From NCBI GenBank assembly GCA_027559495.1, contig JAMXSV010000017.1:372001-436000 (forward strand): 64,000 bases of DNA. The letters are read 5' to 3'. Position 1 is the stretch's first letter, and the number at the start of each line of letters is the position of its first letter. The DNA is from Aurifilum marmelostoma. Taxonomy: Eukaryota; Ascomycota; Sordariomycetes; Diaporthales; Cryphonectriaceae. The notes under the pieces were generated by a model, which saw only the letters and a program-made list of their open reading frames with translations, searched no databases and had not been told where the DNA came from. This document shows positions 35,363-47,492 of this stretch, piece by piece. The position numbers and the translations under genes were made by a program.

Positions 35363-38300
35363 CTACTCCCGATCCTTCACACGGAGCCGACAGGGTTGTC
35401 TGGAATGCCAGATCCTCCTCTCTCTAGCCCCGAGCGCGAGGTCCAGCAGCTCCTGCGTGCTCGACCGGGGTCTGCCCTCCGGACCGGCGGGCGTGGCCGC
35501 CACGCTGAGCTTGGCATCCCTCACCGACCCTCGCCGCTTCTCGTCCTCCGTCGTGGGCCGGTACACCCTCGTCTCCTCCACCGACGCCGTGATCTCGAAC
35601 TCGCCCCTGCACAGCGCGGTGACGCCCACGAGCACGTCCGTGCTCTGCTTGCCGGGGAGCAGGGGGAGGAACTGCTGCAGGGTGCCGTTCCAGGCAAACT
35701 TGCGCGTGTAGTCCAGCGCGACGTTGAGCGGCCGGTGGCAGAGGGCCGGCATAAGGCGGAGTGTCGGGTAGATGGGCTGCTCGGTGCGGTTGCTAATGTG
35801 CACGCGGATCTGCACAAAGTCATCCACGCACACAGAGTCCTTGCTCCGTTGCGCTCTCGCCTCCGCGGGGTCATCGGTGTTTGAGCCCGCCGTCGGCTCA
35901 GACGGGTCCTCGACCGACACCTCGATGCCCACCTCGTCCACCTTGATTGCCTCTATCATCCGTGTTGTGAGGCGCATGTTGCGGAGCTCGATGTTGCCCG
36001 TGCGCGTAGGTCTGTTGCCCGTCTTCCAGGTGCCTTTGAGGTAGTCCAGGATCTTCTCACGGTACCAAAAGGCCTCACGGTTGCCCCTCTCCACATCGGG
36101 AGAAATCTTGCTCGTGCTGACGACGAATTGGCGGTGGCGGGACGGGTTCAGGGCAGGTATGGACGCGTGCGGGTCCTCGAGATAAACCCGTCGCACCGGT
36201 ACTATGACACGGCTTGTGTTCCCAGGCAGGATGTGCTCCTCGATGACTGCACCATCCTCGATCTCGAGCTGGGCAATCATGCTGCTCGGCCATGCGTTGC
36301 GCAGGTCGAGAAGTAACAGGCAGTACTTGTCCGAGGTGAGCAGGTGGCTCGCCTCGCCGACCTGATTCGTCCTGGCCCACAGTGGTTGTGGTATGCTCCC
36401 GTGCAGCGGGAGCACTTCCATCCTTGCAATCTCGACGCTCGCGTTGACGGTGACCGTCAGCTGCAGCGAGACCTGACGCGTAAAGAATTTTGGCTCCAGC
36501 TCTTCAGGTGGTACGCCGAAGTAAGCATAGTCTATCAGTATTCCCGCGCTCGTCAGGCCAGGCTTGCCTAGTATCTCAAACTCGACGGTGGTCGTCTCAC
36601 CAGGCGCGATATATCTCCTGCTGACCGGTTTCGAGAGCCGCAGGGCCTGCTTCTTGGCCAGGATGAGTTCATACTCGTACAGCTCGGCCGGAGTCGCATC
36701 GCGATTGTTGAGTGCCGTCTGCAGCTGCTCTTGTGTGGAGTCTTGGAAAGAGAATAAAAGGAAGTCGGCTGGGATGTTAGAGAGGTTCTGAAGCGTGACG
36801 GAAAAGGTCTGCCGCTCCCCTTCTAGAATCATGACCGAGGACTGAGGCAGCGTTGTCGACTTGACGATAAGTATAGGCTGCTGGGAGACGACATTGACGT
36901 TGATGAGGTGAGGTTTGGGAAGAGGGTTCGCGGGCGTAGGCAGCGACATGGTATAGTCAAGTGCAGCCAGACCCGTGGCTTTAACCTTGGGCTCTGTGTC
37001 CAGTGACCAGGGCTCTGTGAATATGGGAAATCGCCTCTCCCTGCAGCCCCTCACGCGTATCAATGCGCCTGTGACACGTAACGAACCAGATGCCTTCGGT
37101 GTACCGGTTATACGCATTGACTGGGTGCGATACGCGCCAATCAAGGCTTGCCCGACCGTGGACTCGAATTCTACCCCCTCGGTCGCGATCTTGGCGCTCA
37201 CGATATCGACCTCGATGTCGTAAGGATTCTGTAACGTGATTTTGAACGTCACGGGCTCGCCAGCCACAAGATTGCTGACCATGGCTACCTTGTCCGGCTG
37301 TTTCTGGAAGGGGTTGTGTATAAACGGGTTGACGTCCTGGGACGTCCTGGTGGACGAGAACCCCGGGAGCTCCGTCTTTGCATGTTCAATCGGCGTGCGC
37401 GTGATGGGCTGGGGCTCGAGCTTCATGCCCCGCAGGAAGAACTCGTCCCAGTACTCGGCCTCCATATGACCTAGGCCTATCCGCTCGGTCAGGCTGTGGG
37501 TCTTGGAGATGTTGGTGACGAGCCGGACCTGCTCGTCGACGGAGATGCGAGGCGCAGCATCTTCCTGGCGGGGACCTGGTGCTATACCGCTGCCGGCTGT
37601 CCGCATGAGATCGCTAGAGAATTTCAGGACACCCGCAAAGTCGGGCAGTGCCTCTGAAAAGTTGATGCAGGCCCGTAGTATGTTCACTTTGAGCTGCCCC
37701 ATCCCGTACACGCGGGCGGCAGCCTGCTTTTGTATCCGCTTGAGGCATGCTGCGTCCGAGTCTGGATCTATCGGTGCCTCCTCGCACTTGGCGTCTTCTG
37801 ACTCGATGGGCATATCAAACGCCACCACCCCGTAAGTCCGTATGACCAGATTAAGGAAGGCGTCGATGCCGTGTTCAATGTCGCTCTCGGCCAGCTGGAG
37901 GACTGCGCCGTTGGAGTGACCATTGATGTTGTTCAGGGCCACCAGCCCGGCAGCTGGATGTATACCCACCTCGGCAGCCCCACGTGTTCTCGCCTCGACC
38001 AGCCCTCCTATGACCACCGAGATGAGCTCTCGTATCACCATAGCCTTCTTCCTCTGGTACCCCAACAGCCCCAGCACGGTGGCGATTCCGCTCAGGATCG
38101 TGACGCGGTCAGGCGTGGTCAAGAGCTCGGATCCCGGGCCGGGAAAGGCACGCATGAGCATGGTGACGATGACCATGCGAGGCGGCGTGATCATGGGCCG
38201 CGGCGACGTCGAGAGAAGCTTGTCCGGCGCTGTGCCAACGATCATCATGTCGAGCGACCGCCCACCTAGCTTGCCCTCCGCGACGTGCAGCGCCGCCAGG

Positions 38301-39825
38301 ATGCGAGAAAACCTGATGATGGTTTCAGACATGGGCAGCACAGGAAGATGCTCTGCTGATATCCTAGAATAGAGAGCAAGTATCCTGTCCAGCAGGTCTG
38401 GGAGAATATTCTGAAAGCGGCGCAGGTACTCGGGCTGGCTGAGGTCGACATTCTCCTCCTGCACGCCGTTGGCGGCATTCTTATCCTGGGGCAGGCAGAT
38501 GGACGGGACGACAAATTCTATACCAGCCCAGCTCAGCAACAACAGGCTGACAGTGATGAGCTCAAGCGCCTTCCCGTGCCAGAGGTGGTCATTGATGGAC
38601 TTGGCCACGGCTGCGCCCTCCATGGCCTCCTTAAGCGAGTCCGTCCACCGGCCCGCCTGCAGATACATTGACGCCATGAGGATCGTGATGCGCGCCTTGC
38701 CCTTGTTGCGCCACCGCTCGTTGACGCCGCCGGATCCAAAGCCTTGGACGGACACGCGGTCTTGACTTGTGCTGCGGATCCCCTGGGCCGTGCCTGGCCG
38801 AGCAGATCCCTTCTGCTCTGGACTTGCTGGGGCCGACCTCTCCTGCACTGCCGGTATGTCGTCGAAGGATGTGGGCGGGTTGGCCAGGGCACTCCCTCCT
38901 TTGACAGGGGTGGACGGCCGGTTGGGAGACGTCGCAGGAGGCGTGCCCTTGAAGGGAAGCGGCATCGACAGCCTGGCCGAGTCCTTGTGCTCCAGGGTGG
39001 CGTTCGCAGAGGCTGAGCGCCCTATGGCAAATTGCGAGTTCCGTCGCCGTATAACCGGCTCCTCGGAGCCACTTGCTGGCGCGCTGCCCTGGCCCGGCGA
39101 CTCGAGATATGCCACAGCCTCGAACGACTTTGCGAGGCCCGTCATCTCGGCCAGTAACAGCGTCGAGACATCGCACATGATGGTTCTCATGGTGGTTCTC
39201 TTCCACTGGTCGGGCGGCGGTATGGCGACGATGCCTTCGGGCAGGGGGATGGGGTGGTCTGCGGGGTGCGTGTAGTCGAACAGCAGCAGCTGATGGACGA
39301 GGGCCTTGGGAAAGGAGTCCCTCAGGTCCTCCAGCCCCTGATACAGAGCCCTGATGTTCTTGTCGGCAAGAGTCTCCCCAGTCTGTGTCTTGCTGAAGGG
39401 GACCTTGTCCACCTCGGTGCCATCCGCAATGGCAAGAACCATGAAGATCTCCCTGTACAGATCGAAGGGCAGCAGGGCGAGGTGCGAGGGGGGCGGCACG
39501 TGGGTAGCGAACTCGTAGAGGATGGCGCCGTCGGGGAAGGCCAGCGGCGAGAACATAGCTGGGCGGGCGGCAGCACAGGTCAGCATACACAGTCGACACA
39601 GACAGACACAGGCACAATAGAGGGAGTGGGGCGCATCAGGCCGGGGGAGAGCGTCGTACTTCTGTTCGGCCGCTTGTCGGCGCCCACATCGCGCAGGTGA
39701 ACAACATGTTCGCCCTGGAGTGTCTCGAGAAAGGAGGCGAAGCGGTCTGCCTTGATCTGTCCGATGGGGACACACAGCGCCTTCACCCGCGCAGGGGCGA
39801 TGGGCAGAAGAGAATCTGCGCTCAT
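35363..39825 (-). CDS. TRS120: TRAPPII complex subunit Trs120 (HypA homologue)
   Basis: Exons 39825-39660 and 39558-35363, giving 1453 aa; the 101-bp intron falls inside the conserved N-terminus and restores NRTMFSPLAFPDG. The start MSADSLLPIAPARVKALC and the sequence THVPPPSHLALLPFDLYREI match fungal Trs120, called HypA in Aspergillus nidulans. The protein is a subunit of TRAPPII, the exchange factor for Rab11-type GTPases at the late Golgi, needed for polarised secretion and hyphal growth. An N-terminal alpha-helical part is followed by a Ser/Pro-rich loop (about 240-390) and C-terminal Ig-like beta regions. The frame is open for 4.2 kb without a break, so the coding sequence here is sound. 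The extreme C-terminus after LDLALGAR is not clearly family-like and might be spliced differently. Confidence 0.93.
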
Positions 39826-40977
39826 GGTTCTGACAGCATGCCTTCTGACTTGTTGCGCGCGGGGTTATCTTGTTCTATATGGGAGCAGTAGTAGTCGTGT
39901 GTCGTGTATGGCGCATCGAGGAAGGAGGGGGGAGGGGGAGGAGGAGGAGGAGCACAATGGCTTGCTCGGTCGCGTGTGGCGCTCAGGACAGGACAGAGAG
40001 GAGCTGGTCGAGATGGAGGTGGGGAGCATGTATTGGCCTTGTGGGTATTGGACGTCCAACTGCTGTTCCGTCAACTCGATCGCTGCCCTGTTCGCAGCCC
40101 TGCTCGGCGAGAGGGTGACTGCGCAGCTCGAGGGTGTGGGGGAATAGAAACAGTATAGTGAAGCTCGACTGTCAGCTGCAGTTGTATTCCGTCCTCTGCA
40201 TCGTTACTCTAGTATGGCGTACTAGGTCAAGCAAAGTACTGTACCTACTTGACTTACAGTGGTGTGGGTGAACCCTTGTCACTCAGATCTACTATTCCAG
40301 GCTAAGGATTACAGCGCTGTGATTGGTGCAAGCTCAACCCCAGCGGTGCTTGACGTGCAACCTGAACCACAATGTACACCTCTCTCAGCGTGCTTCTCTT
40401 TCGGCCCTGGGGCTAAAAGAGGTCCCTAATTATAGGCCCAGCTACATGAGAATGTTCTAAATTCTTCCTGTCTATTCTTCTTCTCATTTTTCTTCCAACA
40501 CTGATTTTAATAGTCCTGTCCATAAGGTGTCCTACACACAAGAATGCTGTGTGGTAGGTACCCTGCTGGCCCGCTATCCTGGCAGCCTGGCAGCCTGGTA
40601 AGCCTACAGTAACATTGAGATCTAAATCTCTCTTAGGGGGGTCTCACAACTGAAACCCTACTTATAGTATGTACTGTAAATAAGTACTCCTCGGCCTAGC
40701 ACCATATTAAAGTAGATCAGATCATGTACCACCATCGTGGGCCTCAATTCGACAGTTGAAATCTTGTCTATCTAAAGATTTGAGTCTCTTTGCAAAATAT
40801 GAGTATTACCTAACCGTCATTTGCCCCCCCGCCCCCCCCCCCCTCAAAAAAAAAAAACTCCTTAGAAAAACCAAGCAGACTCTCCAGAACAGGAACGCAA
40901 GAGTAATGAAACGTGAGCAAGCAAGAAAGAGCAGAGGAAGAAGCACATGGATAAAAAGAATCCGATGCTTTCCCTGC
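39826..40977. promoter_or_regulatory. intergenic, promoter side of Trs120
   Basis: Holds the 5' flank of Trs120, with a purine-rich GGAG tract near 39918-39952, and the 3' flank of the SDR gene. TAC-rich words occur near 40215-40255 and 40665-40690. C and A runs lie near 40826-40858. No coding signal was seen. Confidence 0.5.
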
Positions 40978-42264
40978 TCATGCTCTCTCAGTCCCCGACA
41001 TGGGAGCATCCGTGCCCTCGCTCGTCTCAGGCGCCTTTCCCGCTCTGACCTCGGCGTTGAGCTGACTCTCGAATATGTCCACCGCCACACTGGCCTCGAC
41101 GAAATCCTCAAGCTCCTCCGTGACAGTCTTGAGCTTCTCCCTGACAGCGACCGCGCCCTCGAACCCGACAATGTGACGAGCGGGCGGGTTCTCCTCGCCT
41201 CCGATCGCCGTGAGCACGTAGATCGTCTCCATGAGGAGCTGGTCGTACGAGGCCGAGGGTAGCTTCGTAAATCGGTGCACTATCTCCGTCTCCCAGGGCT
41301 CGACTGCCGTCTCCGGATTCTCGTTGAGTGCCTTGGTGAGCATGTCGCGGATCGAAGGTACGCCGACAGTACTGAGCTCACTGTCGTAACATGGCAGCTG
41401 CGGTGCAAAGATAATCTTGTTGGTCAGGTCCAGTATCTCCTTGTTGGGCTGCACGATCGTCACTTTGAGGTTGAAAGGTCCGATCTCGTACGCCAAAGAG
41501 TCACAGAAACCTTCCAATGCCCACGTCGCCGCCGTGTATGTGGCCATTCCGGGGGTGCCAATGTGGCCCCCAATGCTGGTCAATATGATAATGTGTCCGG
41601 TCTGCTGGGCTCTGAGCTGCGGGAGCGCGGCTTTCATGAAGTTGACCTGGGAGAAGTAGATCGTCTCGAACTGATCACGCACGAGGTTCTGGGTTGCGGG
41701 TGTTGTCGAGAGCTCCTCGACCGTGCCAACCACCGCTTAAGACACGATACCAGCCAGAGTCAGCAACGGGTCCAAAGAACAGACAGACAGACAGCAGCAG
41801 CAGCAGATGTTCGAGAGGAATAGCAGAGGTCGTAGGCTCACCTTCAAATTTGCAGCACAGCAGGATATCGATCTTCCCGAAATGCAGGACAGCCTCGGCG
41901 ACTGCCGCCCTGCACAGGCCCATGGACCTACCGTCGCATCGAATCCCCCTTATCCGATCCTTCCAGCCTTCTCGGCCCTTTCGATTGCTCTTGCACTCGT
42001 TGATCAGCTCTTTGAACTCAGCACTCCGCTCCTCATCTTCAATCTCCTGCGGCGGTAGACAGGCCACCACATAGTCTCCGTGGGCGAGGAGGAGCCTCAT
42101 CAGCCGTACGGCCAGTGGTGAAAGCGCCTGTGTCAGGAACCAAGTCCTTGGAGAATTATGGGGCGCTATGCAGTGTGTGTTAGCGACGATTGTAAATTCA
42201 TGACCCAGAAGTCACCAGGAAGGGTGTCGACACTTACGAAACGAAGGACCTGAGCCGTGTCCAT
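40978..42264 (-). CDS. atypical short-chain dehydrogenase/reductase (start uncertain)
   Basis: The two main exons are certain: 42165-41842 and 41735-40978, joined by a 106-bp intron rich in CTG and CTGT repeats. The fold is that of a classical SDR, yet key residues differ. The usual TGxxxGxG cofactor loop is replaced by TWFLTQALSPLA. The active-site region reads TSIGGH then YTAATWALEGF, so the Lys of YxxxK is Thr. I recall fungal SDR-like proteins with the same AATWALEG segment, so this appears to be family-wide rather than a mutation here. The first exon is doubtful. MDTAQVLRF (from 42264) ends at a strong GTAAGT donor but in the wrong phase; a weaker donor four bases on (GTGTCG) fits and gives 370 aa. 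Substrate is unknown; it may be non-catalytic or bind NAD(P) differently. Confidence 0.75.
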
Positions 42265-43498
42265 GCTTCGGGGAACCTCCTGTGGATGCTTTTCGTTCTG
42301 CCATATTCTCGAGTTAAACAAAGGCTCTTGACCAAGAATGGCACGCAACATGACAAAAAGAAAGTTGAAGGAACTATGTGAGTCAACAATATGGTGGGGC
42401 TGGAGGGCTGCGACCGCAGGTGAAAGCCCGTCTCGAATCAGGCGCAACCAGAACCAAAAGTGCCCATGGGATGATCACACAGCATGACAGCAGCTGTGCA
42501 AACACAAACACAAACACAAGGCAAAATGAAGCGGCATGGGTTCTGGATGAACAACAGCAACAAAAGGCTATAGCCAGGCTGCCGTGACTTGTCCTTCCGT
42601 GGTCCTGGGGGCCTGTGCAACAGTTTGACAGGATGGTGCTAGGTGCAAACTTGGGTCTACGTCTCGCAAGGACGTAAAGTTTGGAAGCAAACATGGCAGA
42701 TGGTGGTGGTGGTGGTGGTGGTGGTAGTAGTAGTGGTGGTTGTGGTTCTCCAGGGCGGACTGCATGTAACGCTCGACTCTGGTCGGTCTTAGGGAGGGAG
42801 GCGAGATCACGGGCTGCTGATCGCTGCTTGCGCAAGCAATATGCCAGGGGTGTTATGGAAAAATTGACAGAGTCGCACCACCTCGTTCTAGGCGGATCCG
42901 CAGTCCTCGTCGACATGGCGCCTGATGAGGGCGGATGAATAACGGCCAGAGCTTGCTGCTGTCGAGGCCGCATAATTCTCAATCTGGCGATAATTTCTGC
43001 AATGCGAGGCTACGTCGACACCGACATGCCACTGTCCCTGTCGAACTTTGGCCAGGGTGACATGGCGCATTTGACATGCCTGATTGAACCGATCAGTCAC
43101 GGCAGTTGATCATCCGGCTCCCGAAAGCCAAAATGCGTTTGCCCGACATCATGGTCGTCATTGTCGACAAACGGCGAGCTCCGCAGCTGCCGGCCATGGA
43201 CAGCCGATTGGGAAGGCCCCAGGCTCAGGTGTGCTCGAAAGCGCTCTCTTTCGATGGCTCTCCTCCATATTCTTCCGGAGAGAGCTGGGTCATGCGCTCG
43301 CCTCCAGAAAGGGGGAAAGGAGGGGAAACAAAAAAAAAAAAAACACCAAATCCAGACCAAGGAGAGAGCAAGGCGGAAAAAGAGTGATATGATTCTGTTG
43401 GCATAGAGAGGCCGGGTAAAATTGGAAGTTCGTACAGCGGAGGGTAGAGAGGCGATGAATTGCAGACAACACGGGATATTCATTTAAACAGATCGACA
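42265..43498. other. intergenic upstream of the SDR gene
   Basis: Contains a GGT repeat (about 42701-42740) and an A run near 43329-43342. Frames here are low-complexity. It might hold later exons of the doubtful gene at 43499-43891, but none could be placed. Confidence 0.4.
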
Positions 43499-43891
43499 TC
43501 ATGAGAGATGAATGAAGACAAACAACCAACAAAGGACAACAGACGTACCGTGGCTCTTCTCGCTTCCAGAATTGCTTCGTGAACGACGCCCGCGCCCATT
43601 GACGATCCCAGCGCTGTCATCTCGGTCGTCGTCTCCGTGTCCGTTCTTGTGTCCGGCCTTGTCCTTCTCGGAGGCTTGCTCAGGTTGTGACTGCGACTGC
43701 GCCTGTGCCTGCGCCTCTGGAGAGCCCTGGCCGTGGTCCTTCTGTGAGCCGCTGGGGCTTGGAGGGTCCCGGGGGTCGAGTTCCAGATCATCGTCAGGCC
43801 CAGGAGTGCCGCCTAGGGCGACCTCGATCTCATCTGCAACGTTGACGGCCGCCTCGAACGCGGCATCTGACGCAGGCCCCGAGGTAGACAT
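43499..43891 (-). CDS. doubtful small gene or first exon, unrecognised
   Basis: The frame starts MSTSGPASDAAFEAAVNVAD and continues as a hydrophilic, acidic, then Gln/Ser/Lys-rich chain with QAQAQAQSQSQ and RGRRSRSNSG. Codon use is biased towards G/C third bases up to about 43549, where a good donor (GTACGT) follows SEKSH. After that the frame becomes hydrophobic and looks intronic. I therefore think this is a first exon (43891-43549) whose partner exon I could not find. If unspliced it would be 130 aa. It could be an unrelated orphan or a spurious frame. No domain is recognised. Confidence 0.35.
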   Translation of the reverse strand: MSTSGPASDAAFEAAVNVADEIEVALGGTPGPDDDLELDPRDPPSPSGSQKDHGQGSPEAQAQAQSQSQPEQASEKDKAGHKNGHGDDDRDDSAGIVNGRGRRSRSNSGSEKSHGTSVVLCWLFVFIHLS

Positions 43892-45284
43892 CGGGACCTG
43901 TCACAGGAGAGACGCAGTGCGACCACCACGCCCGGGGTTTGTTCCGATCCTCAGCTCCGTACCACCCAGAGCTCCCCCCGAGACGAGACAAAATCCAGAC
44001 CGAATCCAGACCGAGCGAGACTCGAGGTCCAATCCGTCATCAGCTCAGGAGCAGCCAAGAACGGCGCAACATGGTACGTTGCCTCGTCAGGTGTCGATGG
44101 TTTTCGTGTGAGCGTGTGTGTGCGTGTGCGTGTGTTGACCTCGGGGATGTTGGCCCGTCCGCAGATGGAGCGGAATGAACCCCTTCAGACAAGAGAAAGC
44201 AAGCAAGTGACCAATTTCCCAACGGCTGCCTCCCTGCCGCCGTGCCTCGGCTGTGCCCAAGAAGTGACAGCTCTACTTAGCTCCGATCAATCTGTCAAAG
44301 TCCCGTCTAGCCGTGATGCATCAAAATTAATCCGGCGGGGATTTTTGACAGAATAGTCACCGTCGATCGACACGGTTAGGGGCGAGTCTGCGGGTGTGAT
44401 TGAGCCGCAGCGCCTAAAAGTCAGGCAAGGATCCCCGCCTCAGCAGCAGCTAGTCCCCTAACGCCCAGTGGGCGTAGGCACTCCACCTTCTAAATGGCAG
44501 GGGTGGTCTATTCAGGACTGTTTGCCACAGCCGTACCATGCCAATCCAATGTACAGTGTTTATAGCACTACAAGTCCAGAGCTATAAATCACAGAGCTAT
44601 CATCCGATGCTGCTGCAGCGAGGGGGAAAAGTCAGTTTCTAGATTCCAGGGAGAGCTCCTCTAGCTCCACCATCTTACTGGGCACCACGGTCTCGCAATA
44701 CTATTTGGAGCCTACTGCAGGACACGCCGTGGCAAGCACTCCTTTCAAGTAGGCATAAAGTAATTGGAGTGTCTCATGTTTTGGTATACGGTAATACCAT
44801 CAAAACAATTCGTACATGCATGCATGTCTTGAGCGGCAGGGGGTGACATTGACGCCGCCGCCGCCGCCGCCATCGGGTGGGGTCCTGCAGTTGCAGATCT
44901 GGGGAAACCTTGAGGGACCCCTCCTGCCCCTCCGTCTAGCAGCTAGCTCCCAAGCTTTGACTCACGTCATGAATTGTCAAAAGGGAAAGAAGGGAAAAAT
45001 CCGCCGACACCGGGCAAATAATTCTTCGTCCCAGATGACACAAGTTGCAACGGATCATCAACTTCCATCAACCCATCCTTCACGTCAAGAAATAATCCGA
45101 GGCCAGACAGGAAGAGAGGTCATCAATTTTGCCTCTTCAGCCAACGTTGAATTGCCCCTCTCTACCTATTGCGTTGCGTTATTCTCGACTGTTGACCACC
45201 AGTACCACCATCGAGCCCTCTTCTTTTCTTCTTCTTCTTCTTCTTCTTCCTCCTCCTTCACCCTCCCCCAAATCAAAGAAGAAA
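43892..45284. promoter_or_regulatory. intergenic, promoter of the phosphoserine aminotransferase gene
   Basis: Contains the Gcn4/CPC1-type site listed separately, a CCG repeat near 44853-44871, and a TTC/CTT tract (about 45226-45262) just upstream of the start codon. No gene was seen. Confidence 0.5.
44958..44964. promoter_or_regulatory. TGACTCA, candidate Gcn4/CPC1/CpcA binding site
   Basis: An exact copy of the general amino-acid-control consensus lies 321 bp before the start of the serine-biosynthesis gene. It is followed immediately by CGTCA, a CRE-like half site. Genes of amino-acid synthesis in fungi are commonly induced through this motif under starvation, so the position is sensible. 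A single 7-mer can also occur by chance. Confidence 0.55.
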
Positions 45285-46711
45285 ATGCCTACTCGCGACG
45301 AGATCACATACTTCGGCGCCGGCCCGGCCCTGTTGCCCACCGATGTCCTGCAGCAGGCCTCCCAGGCGCTTCTCGACTACAACGGTACGGGCCTCGGCAT
45401 CGCTGAGCATTCTCACCGTTCTCAACTCGCCACCGATATCATCAACAATGCCAAGGCCGACTTGGCCACCTACCTCGACATACCCAGCGATGAGTACGAG
45501 ATCCTGTTCATGCAGGGCGGTGGCAGTGGCGAGTTTTCGGCTACCGTGTACAACATGGTCGGCGCCTGGGTCACCCGGAAGAAGGCCGAGATCCTCGCTG
45601 CCAACGGGGTCGACGAGAAGGACTGCCAGTCCGAGCTGCTGGAGAGGGAGCTGGCCAAGGCTGTCGAGGGGCTGAAGCTGGACTATATCGTCACCGGCAG
45701 CTGGTCACTGAAGGCCTACCAGGAGGCACAGAGGCTTCTGGGACCAGAGCGTGTCAACCTGGTCTGCGATGCCCGGACCGTCAACGATGGCAAATTCGGC
45801 AAGATTCCCGACCAGAGCACCTGGAAGCTGTCCCCCGACGCAGCCATGGTGTACTACTGCGACAACGAGACGGTTGATGGTGTGGAGATGCCCAACTTCC
45901 CAGAGATCCTGGCGCCCAAGGCTGACGGCACGGGCCACATCGTCGTGGCTGACATGTCCTCCAACATCTTGTCGAGGAGAGTTCCGGTCAAGAATTACTC
46001 GTTGATCTTCTTTGGCGCACAGAAGAACCTCGGATCCACTGGTATTACTGTCGCCATCGTCAGGAAGAGCTTCCTGCCTCCTGCAGTGCCACAGCCGGCG
46101 CCAGCTCTGCTGCGGAAGCTTGGCCTTCCCATCGGGCCAGTAGTGCTGTCCTACGAGACTATCGCCAAGAACAACAGCCTATACAACACGCTGAGCATCT
46201 TTGAGTATGTCTTTGCCACCCCACGCCACAGAACCAATCCATGATGGGCCCTTGACCTAACAGCTCGCAGTGTATACATCGCCGGCTCGGTACTGAAGAA
46301 ACTCCTCGCCACGTTCCCAGACAAGGTCGACGGGCAGGAGGCTATCGCCAACAAGAAGGCTCAGCTGATCTACGCAGCACTCGAAGCGCACCCTGACGCA
46401 TACAAGATCGTTCCTGACAAGTCTGCCCGGTCCAGAATGAACATCTGCTTCCGTGTAACCAAGGTAAGAGAAACATTGATCCTGAACACCACAGAACACC
46501 AATGTCATCGTGTTTGCTGACCGGAACGCTGCAGGGAGGTAACATCGACGAGGCCGAGAAGGCATTTCTCAAGCAGTCCACCGACCTTGGCCTGACCGGC
46601 CTCAAGGGCCACAGGAGCGTCGGCGGCATCCGCGCCAGCAACTACAACTCTATTCCCCAGGAGGGTGCCGAAAAGCTGGCTGCTTTCATCAATGAATTTG
46701 CCAAGGCCTAA
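45285..46711 (+). CDS. SER1: phosphoserine aminotransferase
   Basis: Exons 45285-46204, 46271-46463 and 46535-46711, giving 429 aa; introns of 66 and 71 bp restore SIFDVYIAG and VTKGGNIDEAEKAF. The enzyme is PLP-dependent and converts 3-phosphohydroxypyruvate and glutamate to phosphoserine in the serine pathway. Hallmarks are YFGAGPALLP at the start, GIAEHSHRS, FMQGGGSGEF, and FFGAQKNLGSTG, where Lys 247 should bind PLP. GHRSVGGIRASNYN near the end is the usual SerC C-terminal signature. The length is slightly above the bacterial enzyme. Expected to be cytosolic. The TGACTCA site upstream suggests general amino-acid control. Confidence 0.96.
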
Positions 46712-47492
46712 GTATTCTAGGAAAGATTCGAGAGATGAGGGCGAGTTTTGAGCGAAGCCATGATGCATTCAGTACGGCGTTTTGGGGAGGGGGGGAACAA
46801 AAAGCAAGGTATCGGTGTACACCGACGATGGACTGGAAGCATCACCGCATCAACGCAGGAACGGCTGAGCTGTGTTTTAATTCAACATCTACACATCGGC
46901 AATATGACACATATATTCTCGAGGATTTTCTTCGACTAGTGTGTCTTCACTTGGGAATAAGAATCTCCTGTTTGACTTGTCAACGTTTCAAGGAAAATTG
47001 GCCAACGTTTTACCAAGACTTGGCCATCACGCTCACCCCGAAACGCTGCTCACAAAGCTCTCACCATTAATTTGCAACATACGCCAGTTCATCATCACAA
47101 GGCTGCATGATATCCTATGTATTGGCTCATCGCTCGAATGGAACGATCCGGTGTGTCTCTTATCCGACGCCTCTGTCAATGTCGGCATTCCTGTTCAAAA
47201 CGTACACGCAGAGTCCCCATCCGCACAGCATTCTGCTCAGCCGCTGTCGTCCTTGCTCTCCCCTTCTGGATGTCGTCCATTACCCGCACGTGTGCAAGGA
47301 ACTCTAGGTGGTAAAGTCGCATTTCTATCCGGTCGCTTGATCAGCCACCGACTGACGAGCATCACAGGAGTTGGTCTCTTGAGACCTCCACACTGTGTAG
47401 AGAGACGGGTGGCTGAGCAAATTGACTACCAGATCTACAAGATCGCAAGCATCTACAAGATCCTGCATGTAGAATAACGAGAGAGCACCAGC
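46712..47492. other. intergenic, convergent 3' flanks
   Basis: Lies between SER1 (+) and the DUF2264 gene (-). Open frames are short and lack features. Nothing further is seen. Confidence 0.5.

Noticed and set aside
35225..35884. 219-codon plus-strand frame
   Set aside because: Antisense to the end of Trs120, with Arg/His-rich shadow composition.
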